Assembly: GCA_946221915.1 (NCBI GenBank)
Contig: CAMIKG010000007.1
Span: 1 to 64,000 of the forward strand
Source of the DNA: an uncultured Erwinia sp.
Lineage (GTDB): Bacteria; Pseudomonadota; Gammaproteobacteria; Enterobacterales; Enterobacteriaceae
Length of the DNA: 64,000 nucleotides
Direction of reading: 5' to 3'
A program made the translations under genes and the position numbers. Within the stretch, counting starts at the first letter, position 1. Each line of letters begins with the position of its first letter. The notes under the pieces are model-generated. The model ran no database searches, was not told where the DNA came from, and saw only the letters and a list, made by a program, of their open reading frames with translations. This document shows positions 1 to 7,387 of the stretch, piece after piece.

Positions 1-57
1 CTGCTTCCCTGCTTCCCTGCTTCCCTGCTTCCCTGCTTCCCTGCTTCCCTGCTTCTT
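1..57. repeat. 8-bp tandem repeat (CTGCTTCC)n at the window edge
   Basis: The 8-base unit CTGCTTCC is repeated six times without error, followed by a seventh copy with one change (CTGCTTCT). The array starts at the first base of the window, so its true length is unknown. The unit is not a multiple of three and no open frame runs through it. Arrays of this kind change copy number by strand slippage; whether this one affects a gene to the left cannot be seen. Confidence 0.9.
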
Positions 58-124
58 AGCAGGCTTCTGCTATTGCATCGCGTATGCAAATTAAACACTC
101 ACAGCAACTCATCAACTTAAAGCG

Positions 125-230
125 CAGGGAACACGGTCAGCGTAGTAAAGCGTCCCGCGCCAGGGACGGCGCGGGCCGAGCTGCCATGGATGGCGGCTTT
201 GCGTCTTTGCGGAGCTGACCGTGTTCCCTG
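125..230 (+). repeat. Structured intergenic repeat, family A copy 1
   Basis: A 106-base element bounded by a perfect 17-bp inverted repeat (125-141 with 214-230). Inside are two further hairpins: CCCGCGCC/GGCGCGGG, and one built on GCTGCC/GGCGGC. The core is almost identical to the minus strand of 43435-43545, whereas the outer stem differs in sequence but still pairs. It is not an ERIC or BIME sequence that I recognise. Function unknown; the conserved fold suggests a mobile or RNA-level element. Confidence 0.75.
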
Positions 231-432
231 AGCAATCACCACACCTGAAGCAAAATGCCCCGAGCAATCACCGTACCTGAAGCGACATTCCCCGAGCAAT
301 CACCGCACCTGAAGCGACATGCCATGAGCAATCACCGTACCTGAAGCGAGATTCCCCGAGCAGCCACAGCCCCTGAAGAGACATGACCCGGGCAGCCACC
401 CACCCTCACGCGACCTGTCCTGAGCAATCCCC
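230..432. repeat. 32-bp tandem repeat array, about six units
   Basis: Units beginning GAGCAATCACC (or GGGCAGCCACC) start at 230, 262, 294, 326, 358 and 390, with a degenerate start at 422, so the period is exactly 32. The first four units are close copies and later ones decay progressively toward ansA. There are no spacers between units, so this is a minisatellite and not a CRISPR array. The first unit shares its first base with the right end of repeat A. 433-555 holds only the ansA upstream region; I see no clear promoter there. Confidence 0.85.
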
Positions 433-555
433 CAACCCGATCCCTGCAACTCCCCACAATGTGATTACCGTCAGGGATTTGCCCGCTGAACAGCGCTGCA
501 AATTCAGGATCGAACAGGTATACTGCGCCCTTTCTACGGCAAGCCAGAGTCCATA

Positions 556-1569
556 ATGCAAAAGAAATCAATTTACGTCGCCTACACCGGCGGCACCATC
601 GGCATGCAGCGTTCTGAACAGGGTTATATTCCGGTCTCCGGTCACCTGCAGCAAGAACTGGCGAGCATGCCTGAATTCCATCGCAAAGAGATGCCGGATT
701 TCACCATCCACGAATACGCGCCGCTGATGGACTCCTCCGACATGACGCCGCAGGACTGGCAATCGATTGCGGAAGATATCGAAAAAAATTACGACAACTA
801 CGATGGCTTTGTCATCCTGCACGGCACCGACACCATGGCGTTCACCGCCTCCGCGCTGTCGTTTATGCTGGAAAACCTGGCGAAGCCGGTTATCGTCACC
901 GGATCGCAGATCCCGCTGGCGGAGTTGCGCTCCGACGGTCAGCAAAACCTGCTGAACGCGCTGTTTGTCGCGGCCAATTATCCCATCAATGAAGTGGCAT
1001 TGTTCTTCAACAACACACTGTACCGCGGCAATCGCACCACCAAAGCCCATGCCGATGGCTTTAACGCCTTTGCCTCACCGAATCTCGCGCCACTGCTGGA
1101 AGCCGGTATCCATATTCGCCGCCTGAATACCCCGCCGGCACCGCAGGGCCACGGTAAGCTGGTGGTTCATCCGACCTCCCCGCAGCCGATTGGCGTGGTT
1201 ACCATCTACCCGGGTATCTCGGCCGATGTGGTGCGCAACTTCCTGCGCCAGCCGGTAAAAGCGCTGATCCTGCGTTCTTACGGCGTCGGTAACGCACCGC
1301 AGAACGCTGAATTCCTCAACGAACTGCAACAGGCTTCCGAGCGCGGTATCGTGGTGGTCAACCTCACGCAGTGCATGTCGGGCAAAGTGAATATGGGCGG
1401 CTACGCTACCGGTAACGCTCTGGCGCATGCCGGCGTGATTAGTGGCTATGACCTGACGGTAGAAGCCGCGCTGACCAAACTGCACTTCCTGCTGAGCCAG
1501 AACCTCTCTGTCGCAGAGATTCGCCAGCTGATGCAGACTAACCTGCGTGGTGAACTGACACCTGAATAA
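556..1569 (+). CDS. ansA: L-asparaginase I, cytoplasmic
   Basis: Hydrolyses L-asparagine to aspartate and ammonia in the cytoplasm. At 337 residues it matches the family length (338 in E. coli). The N-terminal signature YTGGTIGM places the nucleophilic threonine at residue 14, and the second signature HGTDTM gives the Thr91/Asp92 pair. There is no signal peptide, which separates it from the periplasmic high-affinity enzyme AnsB. The ATG at 556 puts these motifs at family positions. pncA follows after 14 bases with its own ribosome site, so the two are probably cotranscribed, as in E. coli. The upstream side is the repeat-rich stretch 1-432. Confidence 0.97.
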   Translation: MQKKSIYVAYTGGTIGMQRSEQGYIPVSGHLQQELASMPEFHRKEMPDFTIHEYAPLMDSSDMTPQDWQSIAEDIEKNYDNYDGFVILHGTDTMAFTASALSFMLENLAKPVIVTGSQIPLAELRSDGQQNLLNALFVAANYPINEVALFFNNTLYRGNRTTKAHADGFNAFASPNLAPLLEAGIHIRRLNTPPAPQGHGKLVVHPTSPQPIGVVTIYPGISADVVRNFLRQPVKALILRSYGVGNAPQNAEFLNELQQASERGIVVVNLTQCMSGKVNMGGYATGNALAHAGVISGYDLTVEAALTKLHFLLSQNLSVAEIRQLMQTNLRGELTPE

Positions 1570-1583
1570 CCGGAGAGCTGACG

Positions 1584-2195
1584 ATGAAACGCGCGCTATT
1601 ACTGATCGATCTGCAGAATGACTTTTGTCATGGCGGTGCGCTGGCGGTTACTGATGGCGATGCGACGATTGCCGTCGCCAACCGCCTTGCCAGCGAATTT
1701 CGCCAGCGTGGCGAAATCGTGATCGCCAGCCAGGACTGGCATCCGGCGCACCATGGCAGTTTTGCGTCAGTGGCGAATGCCTCGCCCTACAGCGTGGGCG
1801 AGCTGAATGGTCTGGCGCAGGTCTGGTGGCCGGATCACTGCATTCAGCACAGCCACGGCGCGGCGTTTCATCCACAACTTGATCTGACGCTGATCGATGC
1901 CGTATTTCACAAAGGTCAGGATGCTTCAACCGACAGCTATAGTGCGTTCTTCGACAACGGCCGCCGCCGGCAAACCGGCCTGGATAGCTGGCTGCGTGAG
2001 CGTGATATTGGCGCGCTGCTGGTCATCGGACTGGCGACAGATTACTGCGTTAAATACAGCGTGCTGGACGCGCTGGCGCTGGGTTATCAGGTTGAGGTGT
2101 CGCGCGAGGGCTGTCGTGGCGTGAACCTGCACGCAGATGACAGTGAGCGGGCTTTCGCCGAAATGGTGGCGGCTGGCGCCTGGTGCGTTAACTGA
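1584..2195 (+). CDS. pncA: Nicotinamidase / pyrazinamidase
   Basis: Deamidates nicotinamide to nicotinate in the NAD salvage cycle and also activates pyrazinamide. 203 residues, isochorismatase-like hydrolase fold. Visible catalytic residues are Asp9 (LLLIDLQNDFC), Lys110 (FHKGQD) and Cys155 (ATDYCVKYS). Likely metal ligands are Asp51, His53 (DWHP) and His85 (PDHC). Start is ATG at 1584 with GGAGAG upstream. Second gene of an ansA-pncA unit: both release ammonia from amides. Confidence 0.96.
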   Translation: MKRALLLIDLQNDFCHGGALAVTDGDATIAVANRLASEFRQRGEIVIASQDWHPAHHGSFASVANASPYSVGELNGLAQVWWPDHCIQHSHGAAFHPQLDLTLIDAVFHKGQDASTDSYSAFFDNGRRRQTGLDSWLRERDIGALLVIGLATDYCVKYSVLDALALGYQVEVSREGCRGVNLHADDSERAFAEMVAAGAWCVN

Positions 2196-2217
2196 GCGGG
2201 CCGCTGACACGGCCCGC
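2196..2217. terminator. Hairpin between convergent pncA and yeaC
   Basis: GCGGGCC / GGCCCGC stem with an 8-base loop begins immediately after the pncA stop codon and ends 8 bases before the yeaC stop. No run of T follows on the plus strand, so termination strength is uncertain. It is the only structure in the 30-base gap. Confidence 0.5.
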
Positions 2218-2225
2218 AGCTTCAC

Positions 2226-2507
2226 TTACTGCAACGTAATGCGCGTCACATCAGAGACGATGCCAAACTCTTCCTTCAGTTGCTGCTTCGACTTGGTGAC
2301 TATCTGCCCGTCTTTACCGATGCTCATATGCTGCGCATCGTGATTATGACGCGACTGCCACAGCATCACCAGTTGCAGACAGTTCTCTTTCTGCTCGCTG
2401 GTCAGCGCCACGCCATCCGCCCACTTACCGGTTTCCACCGCCGTTGCCAGCCGCTGATAGACGTCCGGCGTCATCGCCGCGATCATCGCCTCAAGATCTT
2501 TTTGCAT
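2226..2507 (-). CDS. yeaC: DUF1315 family protein YeaC
   Basis: Small soluble protein of unknown function, 93 residues, recognised by strong resemblance to E. coli YeaC (MTPDVYQRLATAVE, KENCLQLVMLWQSRHNH). An upstream in-frame ATG at 2540 exists inside msrB. ATG 2507 is preferred because it gives the family N-terminus and has AAAGG about ten bases upstream in the tail of msrB. It starts 5 bases after the msrB stop, so the two are translationally close and surely cotranscribed. No membrane segment or metal motif is visible. Confidence 0.9.
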   Translation of the reverse strand: MQKDLEAMIAAMTPDVYQRLATAVETGKWADGVALTSEQKENCLQLVMLWQSRHNHDAQHMSIGKDGQIVTKSKQQLKEEFGIVSDVTRITLQ

Positions 2508-2511
2508 CGCA

Positions 2512-2922
2512 TTAGCCTTTGGTTTGTTTGCCGTCATCATCCGTAAAGCTGAGAGAGGCAGAGTTCACACAGTAGCGTTCACCGGTGGGTTGTGGCCCAT
2601 CGGGGAAGACATGTCCCAGATGAGAATCACAGGTTCCGCAGCGAATTTCAATGCGCTGCATGCCGTGCGAGTTATCTTCCAGATAGCGAATGGCTTCATC
2701 GCTGTACGGCTGGTAAAAACTCGGCCAGCCGCAGCCGGAATCATATTTGCTTTCAGACAGGAACAGCGGCGCATTACACACCAGACAGTGGTAGATGCCA
2801 TCCGTTTTATTGTGCAGCAGTGCGCCAGAGAATGGCGGTTCAGTGCCACGCTGTTGCGTCACATAACGCTGCATTTCCGTCAGTTCAGTATCGGGTGTAA
2901 GATGTGTCGATTCTTTAGCCAT
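2512..2922 (-). CDS. msrB: Peptide-methionine (R)-S-oxide reductase MsrB
   Basis: Reduces the R epimer of methionine sulfoxide in oxidised proteins, with electrons from thioredoxin. 136 residues. Zinc ligands are two CxxC pairs, Cys46/Cys49 (CLVC) and Cys95/Cys98 (CGTC). The catalytic cysteine is Cys118 in RYCVNSASL. The frame opens further upstream to 2982, but ATG 2922 (MAKESTHL) matches the family N-terminus. It is transcribed away from gapA and followed by yeaC. Cytoplasmic: no signal peptide. Confidence 0.96.
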   Translation of the reverse strand: MAKESTHLTPDTELTEMQRYVTQQRGTEPPFSGALLHNKTDGIYHCLVCNAPLFLSESKYDSGCGWPSFYQPYSDEAIRYLEDNSHGMQRIEIRCGTCDSHLGHVFPDGPQPTGERYCVNSASLSFTDDDGKQTKG

Positions 2923-3044
2923 TTTGTGATGGTCTCGGGGGGTAGTTATTCTGAAAACTTCGTCTAGTATTCTAACAAACACTTAACAAGAGCAGGGCAA
3001 TTTTTCTTGCCTCACCGTTCCACTTTGCCGCCAACAGGCAAAAA

Positions 3045-3060
3045 TGTGACGGACATCACC
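3045..3060 (+). promoter_or_regulatory. CRP-like site upstream of gapA
   Basis: TGTGA-N6-TCACC matches the CRP half-site pattern at nine of ten key positions. It lies in the 345-base gap between divergent msrB and gapA, about 135 bases upstream of the best gapA promoter. E. coli gapA is known to be under catabolite control, which supports the call. Binding is inferred only. Confidence 0.55.
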
Positions 3061-3196
3061 TTTTGTTATGACCATCCCTTTGTTTTCAGGGTACTCGCCC
3101 CAATGTAGAAATTGAACGCGCAATGCGGAACGCAGTTTCAGATGAATAATTCCTGCTCGCTGGTTTGATTTGTCGCAACTATTGACACGATTCCGC

Positions 3197-3224
3197 TTGA
3201 CGCCTGGTATGGTTTTTGTAATTT
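3197..3224 (+). promoter_or_regulatory. gapA vegetative promoter
   Basis: TTGACG at 3197-3202 and TAATTT at 3219-3224 with 16 bases between them. This block closely resembles the strong P1 promoter region of E. coli gapA. A second TTGACA lies just upstream at 3182-3187 without an equally good partner. Transcription would start near 3230, leaving a leader of about 38 bases. Confidence 0.6.
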
Positions 3225-3267
3225 TACAGCCAACCTTTTATTCACTAACAACAAGCTGGTGGAATAT

Positions 3268-4263
3268 ATGACTATCAAAGTAGGTATCAACGGTTTTGGC
3301 CGCATCGGTCGCATTGTTTTCCGTGCTGCTCAGGAGCGTTCTGACATCGAAATCGTTGCTATCAACGATCTGCTCGACGCTGAGTACATGGCTTACATGC
3401 TGAAATATGACTCCACTCACGGTCGTTTCGACGGCACCGTAGAAGTCAAAGACGGCCAGCTGGTTGTTAACGGCAAAACCATCCGTGTTACCGCTGAGCG
3501 TGACCCAGCTAACCTGAAATGGAACGAAGTGGGTGTTGACGTAGTTGCTGAAGCAACCGGTATCTTCCTGACCGACGAAACCGCACGTAAACACATCGAA
3601 GCTGGCGCGAAGAAAGTCGTTCTGACTGGCCCATCTAAAGATGACACCCCAATGTTCGTTATGGGCGTGAACCACAAATCTTACGCAGGTCAGGAAATCG
3701 TTTCTAACGCATCCTGCACCACTAACTGCCTGGCGCCATTGGCTAAAGTGATCAACGACAAGTTCGGTATCGTTGAAGCGCTGATGACCACTGTTCACGC
3801 CACCACCGCAACGCAGAAAACCGTTGATGGCCCGTCTCACAAAGACTGGCGCGGCGGCCGCGGCGCAGCTCAGAACATCATCCCTTCTTCTACCGGTGCG
3901 GCTAAAGCTGTAGGTAAAGTGATCCCTGAGCTGAACGGCAAACTGACTGGTATGGCATTCCGCGTACCAACGCCAAACGTCTCTGTGGTTGACCTGACTG
4001 CACGTCTGGAGAAGCCAGCTTCTTACAAAGAAATTTGTGAAGCAATCAAAGCCGCTGCAGAAGGCGAGCTGAAAGGCGTTCTGGGTTACACCGAAGATGA
4101 AGTGGTTTCTACCGATTTCAACGGCGAAAAACTGACTTCTGTGTTCGATGCCAAAGCAGGTATCGCCCTGAGCGACAACTTTGTGAAACTGGTTTCCTGG
4201 TACGATAACGAAACCGGTTACTCTAACAAAGTCCTGGATCTGATTGCTCACATCTCTAAATAA
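3268..4263 (+). CDS. gapA: Glyceraldehyde-3-phosphate dehydrogenase A
   Basis: Central glycolytic enzyme converting glyceraldehyde-3-phosphate, NAD+ and phosphate to 1,3-bisphosphoglycerate. 331 residues, the exact family length, with the Rossmann start MTIKVGINGFGRIGR and the catalytic cysteine near residue 150 in SNASCTTNC. ATG 3268 is preferred to an in-frame start nine bases earlier because it gives the canonical N-terminus. Codon choice is strongly biased to preferred enterobacterial codons, as expected for a very highly expressed gene. It is monocistronic: its own promoter upstream, a strong terminator just after the double stop TAATAA. Confidence 0.99.
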   Translation: MTIKVGINGFGRIGRIVFRAAQERSDIEIVAINDLLDAEYMAYMLKYDSTHGRFDGTVEVKDGQLVVNGKTIRVTAERDPANLKWNEVGVDVVAEATGIFLTDETARKHIEAGAKKVVLTGPSKDDTPMFVMGVNHKSYAGQEIVSNASCTTNCLAPLAKVINDKFGIVEALMTTVHATTATQKTVDGPSHKDWRGGRGAAQNIIPSSTGAAKAVGKVIPELNGKLTGMAFRVPTPNVSVVDLTARLEKPASYKEICEAIKAAAEGELKGVLGYTEDEVVSTDFNGEKLTSVFDAKAGIALSDNFVKLVSWYDNETGYSNKVLDLIAHISK

Positions 4264-4290
4264 TAAGTGATGATGAACAACTGATTACAG

Positions 4291-4316
4291 AGGGCGACTA
4301 CGGTCGCCCTTTTTTA
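4291..4316 (+). terminator. Rho-independent terminator of gapA
   Basis: Perfect 8-bp stem AGGGCGAC / GTCGCCCT with a TACG tetraloop, followed by a run of T, 27 bases after the gapA stop. Confidence 0.92.
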
Positions 4317-4347
4317 TCGCCGGAATCTGAATAAAACAGGATTCATT

Positions 4348-5226
4348 ATGCACGAACAACTCTTCGCACTTCCCGTCGTTAACCAAATCACCCCTTATCT
4401 TTCCCTGCGCCAGACTGGCGACCTGCCGGTCATCGTTGTCAGCCATCCAAAGGTGCGAGCAGCCGTTACCCTGCAGGGCGCACAGCTGATTGCCTGGCAG
4501 CCGAGCGGTGAGAAGCCAGTGATTTGGCTTAGCGAGAACTCCCCTTTCACCCCGGGTAAAGCCATTCGAGGCGGCGTGCCGATCTGCTGGCCCTGGTTCG
4601 GCCCGGCAGGCGAACCTGCTCATGGTTTCTCGCGTAATTTGCCCTGGAAACTGTCAGCCCATGACGAGAATGAAGAGGGTGTAATGCTGACACTGGTGCT
4701 GGAGAGCAGCGAGCAGAGCAAGAAATTCTGGCCACATGATTTCACCCTGTTTGCCCGCTTCCGTCTTGGCGCACACTGTGAGATTGAGCTGGAAGCGCAT
4801 GGTCATTACGAAGCTACAGCGGCGCTGCACAGCTACTTCGCTGTCGCGGATATCAGTGGTGTGGAAGTAAGTGGATTGGGCAACAGCTTTATCGATAAAG
4901 TGAATAACGGTGTGCAGGGTGAGTCCGCCGACGGCAGGCAGCGCTATCCGTCCCGTGTCGACCGCATCCATACACAGCCGCAGGATTGCAGCCTGATCCA
5001 CGATAGCGCAGGTGAGCGCATTATTGAAGTTTACCATCACCATCAAAGTGACGTTGTCACGTGGAATCCTGGCGCAGAATTATCCAGCAGTATGGCGGAT
5101 ATGGCAAATGACGGTTATAAAACCTTTGTCTGCGTGGAAACTGCTCATGTCAGCAAAACGATGAAAAGTGCGGATGAAAAGCCAGCGCGTCTCGGTACGA
5201 CGATACGTTTGCGTAAAAAAGGCTAA
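4348..5226 (+). CDS. yeaD: D-hexose-6-phosphate mutarotase (glucose-6-phosphate 1-epimerase) YeaD
   Basis: Predicted to interconvert the alpha and beta anomers of glucose-6-phosphate. 292 residues of the aldose-1-epimerase superfamily beta-sandwich; E. coli YeaD has 294. Recognisable blocks are IRGGVPICWPWFGP near residues 70-84, EIELEAHGHYEATAALHSYF, and VVTWNPG near the C-terminus. ATG 4348 has AGGA upstream. It lies behind the gapA terminator and probably has its own promoter; the proximity to gapA is conserved in E. coli. Its 3' end faces repeat B copy 1 rather than an ordinary terminator. Confidence 0.93.
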   Translation: MHEQLFALPVVNQITPYLSLRQTGDLPVIVVSHPKVRAAVTLQGAQLIAWQPSGEKPVIWLSENSPFTPGKAIRGGVPICWPWFGPAGEPAHGFSRNLPWKLSAHDENEEGVMLTLVLESSEQSKKFWPHDFTLFARFRLGAHCEIELEAHGHYEATAALHSYFAVADISGVEVSGLGNSFIDKVNNGVQGESADGRQRYPSRVDRIHTQPQDCSLIHDSAGERIIEVYHHHQSDVVTWNPGAELSSSMADMANDGYKTFVCVETAHVSKTMKSADEKPARLGTTIRLRKKG

Positions 5227-5242
5227 AGCTGTCTGACTAATA

Positions 5243-5319
5243 GCGATATACCGGGGCGACCATCCCGCAGTCCTGCGCGGGCAAGCCGCTCCGGAGCCAT
5301 CGGGATGTTCCGCCGAAAA
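5243..5319 (+). repeat. Structured intergenic repeat, family B copy 1
   Basis: Element of about 77 bases between the convergent genes yeaD and yeaE. Stem arms CATCCCG (5261-5267) and CGGGATG (5301-5307) enclose a 33-base core with a GCGG/CCGC hairpin and the palindrome GCTCCGGAGC. The core is nearly identical to 19901-19933, while the arms there are CAGTGCG/CGCACTG: a different sequence with the same pairing. No ordinary terminator is present in this gap, so the element may serve as one. Confidence 0.75.
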
Positions 5320-5367
5320 TGAACAATCCTGTCACCTGATGGGGATGCAACCAATTGTTAAGGCTGA

Positions 5368-6219
5368 TTACACCACATCCAGCGGTTCTTTAGTGGCTGG
5401 AGGCGGGAAATGACTATTAAGTAATGCCAGCTCTTCACTGCTGAAGCTCACCTGCAGCGCAGCCGCATTATCCTGCACATGCGCCACGGAACTGGCTTTA
5501 GGAATGGCAATGACCCCCTCTTTACGGATCACCCACGCCAGCAGCAGCTGCGCCACGCTGATGCCCTTTTGTTGTGCAAGCTGGTTAAGATGTTCACTGC
5601 CGAACAGCCCGCGCCGCAAGCGACCAGCCTGTGCCAGCGGACAGTAAGCCATCAGCGGCACCTGACGCTGCTGGCATTCCGGCAACAGTGAATATTCTAT
5701 ACCGCGTGACGCAAGATGATACAGCACCTGATTGGTGGCACAGTCTTCACCGCCTGGCTCCTGCCACAGCTCCTGCATATCATCAGTGTCAAAATTTGAC
5801 ACGCCCCACTGACGTATTTTGCCCTGCTGCTGCAATGTCTCCATCGCACGGATGGTCTCTTCCAGCGGCACTGAGCCGCGCCAGTGCAGGAGATAGAGAT
5901 CGAGATAATCGGTTTTCAGGCGGCGCAGGCTGCGTTCGCAGGCATCGATCGCGTCCACTTCCCCCGCGTTCCATGGGTATACTTTGGATACCAGAAACGC
6001 ACTGTCGCGCCGCCCCTGCAGCGCTTCACCCACCACCTGCTCAGCACCGCCTTCTGCATACATCTCTGCGGTATCAATCAGTTTTAATCCACACTCCAGC
6101 CCGGCCTGCAGGGCCGCGACTTCATACTTGCGCTGGCTGGGGGCCTCCCCCATGTACCAGGTACCCTGGCCAATAGCGGCGACGCTCTCTGATTGCCGGA
6201 AAGTCACTGTTTTTTGCAT
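5368..6219 (-). CDS. yeaE: Aldo/keto reductase YeaE
   Basis: NADPH-dependent carbonyl reductase of the aldo/keto reductase superfamily; E. coli YeaE acts on methylglyoxal. 283 residues (284 in E. coli). The catalytic tetrad is visible as Asp and Tyr in DTAEMYAEGG, Lys in VSKVYPW and His in YLLHW. The cofactor-binding C-terminal part contains AIPKASS. The frame opens at 6237, but ATG 6219 has AGGGAGAG directly upstream and fits the family start. Single gene, with a bidirectional terminator behind mipA upstream and repeat B downstream. Confidence 0.94.
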   Translation of the reverse strand: MQKTVTFRQSESVAAIGQGTWYMGEAPSQRKYEVAALQAGLECGLKLIDTAEMYAEGGAEQVVGEALQGRRDSAFLVSKVYPWNAGEVDAIDACERSLRRLKTDYLDLYLLHWRGSVPLEETIRAMETLQQQGKIRQWGVSNFDTDDMQELWQEPGGEDCATNQVLYHLASRGIEYSLLPECQQRQVPLMAYCPLAQAGRLRRGLFGSEHLNQLAQQKGISVAQLLLAWVIRKEGVIAIPKASSVAHVQDNAAALQVSFSSEELALLNSHFPPPATKEPLDVV

Positions 6220-6261
6220 GCTCTCTCCCTGCACCAATGATAAGCACTATAAAAGTGCAAA

Positions 6262-6278
6262 AGGGCGCAAAGCGCCCT
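6262..6278. terminator. Hairpin between mipA and yeaE
   Basis: AGGGCGC / GCGCCCT stem with an AAA loop. On the minus strand it follows the mipA stop and runs into TTTTGCAC; on the plus strand GTTTTTG follows. It most likely ends mipA transcripts before yeaE, which has the same orientation. Confidence 0.75.
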
Positions 6279-6300
6279 GTTTTTGTGCATACTTCTTTAC

Positions 6301-7050
6301 TCAGAAGGTATAGCTTAAGCCTGTCCAGACCACCATCTGGGAATTTGTATCCACCATCGGGCTGTCTTTAATTTCATCACCGAGGCGAGTATAGCGTCCG
6401 ACCAGGTTGGCGCGCCAGCTGGCATTAATCTTATAGTCGAGCCCCAGCTCCACATAAGGGCTCCAGCTGTCGTCCGGGCGATAGCTGTTCAGACCTGAAC
6501 GCGCCGACTCGTTACCAGAGACACCATAGTAATAGCGGTTCTGGTTGGCGCTGTTCCACAGTGCGCCAATGCCCGGCGTGATGCTGAAATCACCAAAGGT
6601 GAACGGATAGAGGTAAGTCAGATCCCAGATAATGCCGTTGCTGTTATTCAGCACATCGCCCACCAGCGCAGTACGCACGGTTCCCCAGTCAGCGACATGA
6701 CGATAAGCCACCCCCGCCATCAGCGTCATACGACGCTTATCCAGCGCGCGCATATCGCCGTCATCGCTTTCGTCAGGATCGTAGTTTTGCGGCGATCCCA
6801 GCACAGTAAGCGATAACTGATCTTGCGTATCTTTCCACAGGTAGTAACCTGCCTGAAGGCTGCGGAAATAGAAACTTTCACCTTCATAATTAATAACCGG
6901 TACGGGATAGTAACGATCCTGACCGCTCTTATACGGGCTTTGCGAGTAAATAACTGAAGCACCGAGCGTAAGCGGTTCAGCAGCGGCAGAAAATGCGCTT
7001 AAACAACCCGGTAAAAGCACGGCAAGAACGCTAACTTTGAAATGGTTCAC
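6301..7050 (-). CDS. mipA: MltA-interacting protein MipA, outer membrane scaffold
   Basis: Outer membrane protein of the MipA/OmpV family, which in E. coli bridges the lytic transglycosylase MltA and PBP1B. 249 residues, close to 248 in E. coli. An N-terminal signal peptide ends near residue 24 (LSAFSAAAEP). The rest alternates polar and aromatic residues typical of a beta-barrel and ends in an aromatic residue (LSYTF), the outer membrane assembly signal. Shared family blocks include YPVPVINYEGESFYFR and DSWSPYVELGL. It has its own promoter region in the 442-base gap shared with yeaG. Confidence 0.93.
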   Translation of the reverse strand: MNHFKVSVLAVLLPGCLSAFSAAAEPLTLGASVIYSQSPYKSGQDRYYPVPVINYEGESFYFRSLQAGYYLWKDTQDQLSLTVLGSPQNYDPDESDDGDMRALDKRRMTLMAGVAYRHVADWGTVRTALVGDVLNNSNGIIWDLTYLYPFTFGDFSITPGIGALWNSANQNRYYYGVSGNESARSGLNSYRPDDSWSPYVELGLDYKINASWRANLVGRYTRLGDEIKDSPMVDTNSQMVVWTGLSYTF

Positions 7051-7165
7051 AATTTATTCATTCCATAAATATAACAATCAGGATACATAGTTTACTTTCT
7101 GAGACGACTAATTTTGAGAAATTTACAAAGCTTTTAGCACGTAAAATCAATTGAAGAAGCCATGC

Positions 7166-7180
7166 TGGCATAAAGATTGA
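7166..7180 (+). promoter_or_regulatory. Weak second sigma-54-like element
   Basis: TGGCATAAAGATTGA keeps GG and the 10-base spacing to the second dinucleotide, but has GA in place of GC. It lies about 220 bases upstream of the strong sigma-54 match and in the same orientation. Probably a degenerate copy or chance. Confidence 0.25.
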
Positions 7181-7387
7181 AGATGCTTATTTACAATTCA
7201 CCCGCAGCCCGCGTCTGCAAGGGGTTTTGGCTTATCCGGTTTGTGACTTTGTTATTGAAATTTCATTAGAAACTGCTGTCAACTGAGGAAATTTCTTAAA
7301 ATGCCTTCTACAGTTAAAACTAAGACGCGAATTTTGTACGAGCAGAGTAACCGTAAGAATTGTGTATCCCGATAAAAAAACGTCAGG

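Noticed and set aside
230..432. Regular 32-base repeats resembling a CRISPR array
   Set aside because: Units follow one another directly with no unique spacers and they decay toward one end; no cas gene is in the window. It is a tandem minisatellite.
117..571. Open frames within the left-hand repeat region
   Set aside because: They run through the inverted repeat and the 32-bp array, which do not keep a reading frame; composition is repeat-derived.
3238..4251. 337-codon open frame antisense to gapA
   Set aside because: It is a by-product of the extreme codon bias of gapA. It has no ribosome site, implausible composition (many Phe, His, Cys, Trp) and no family resemblance.
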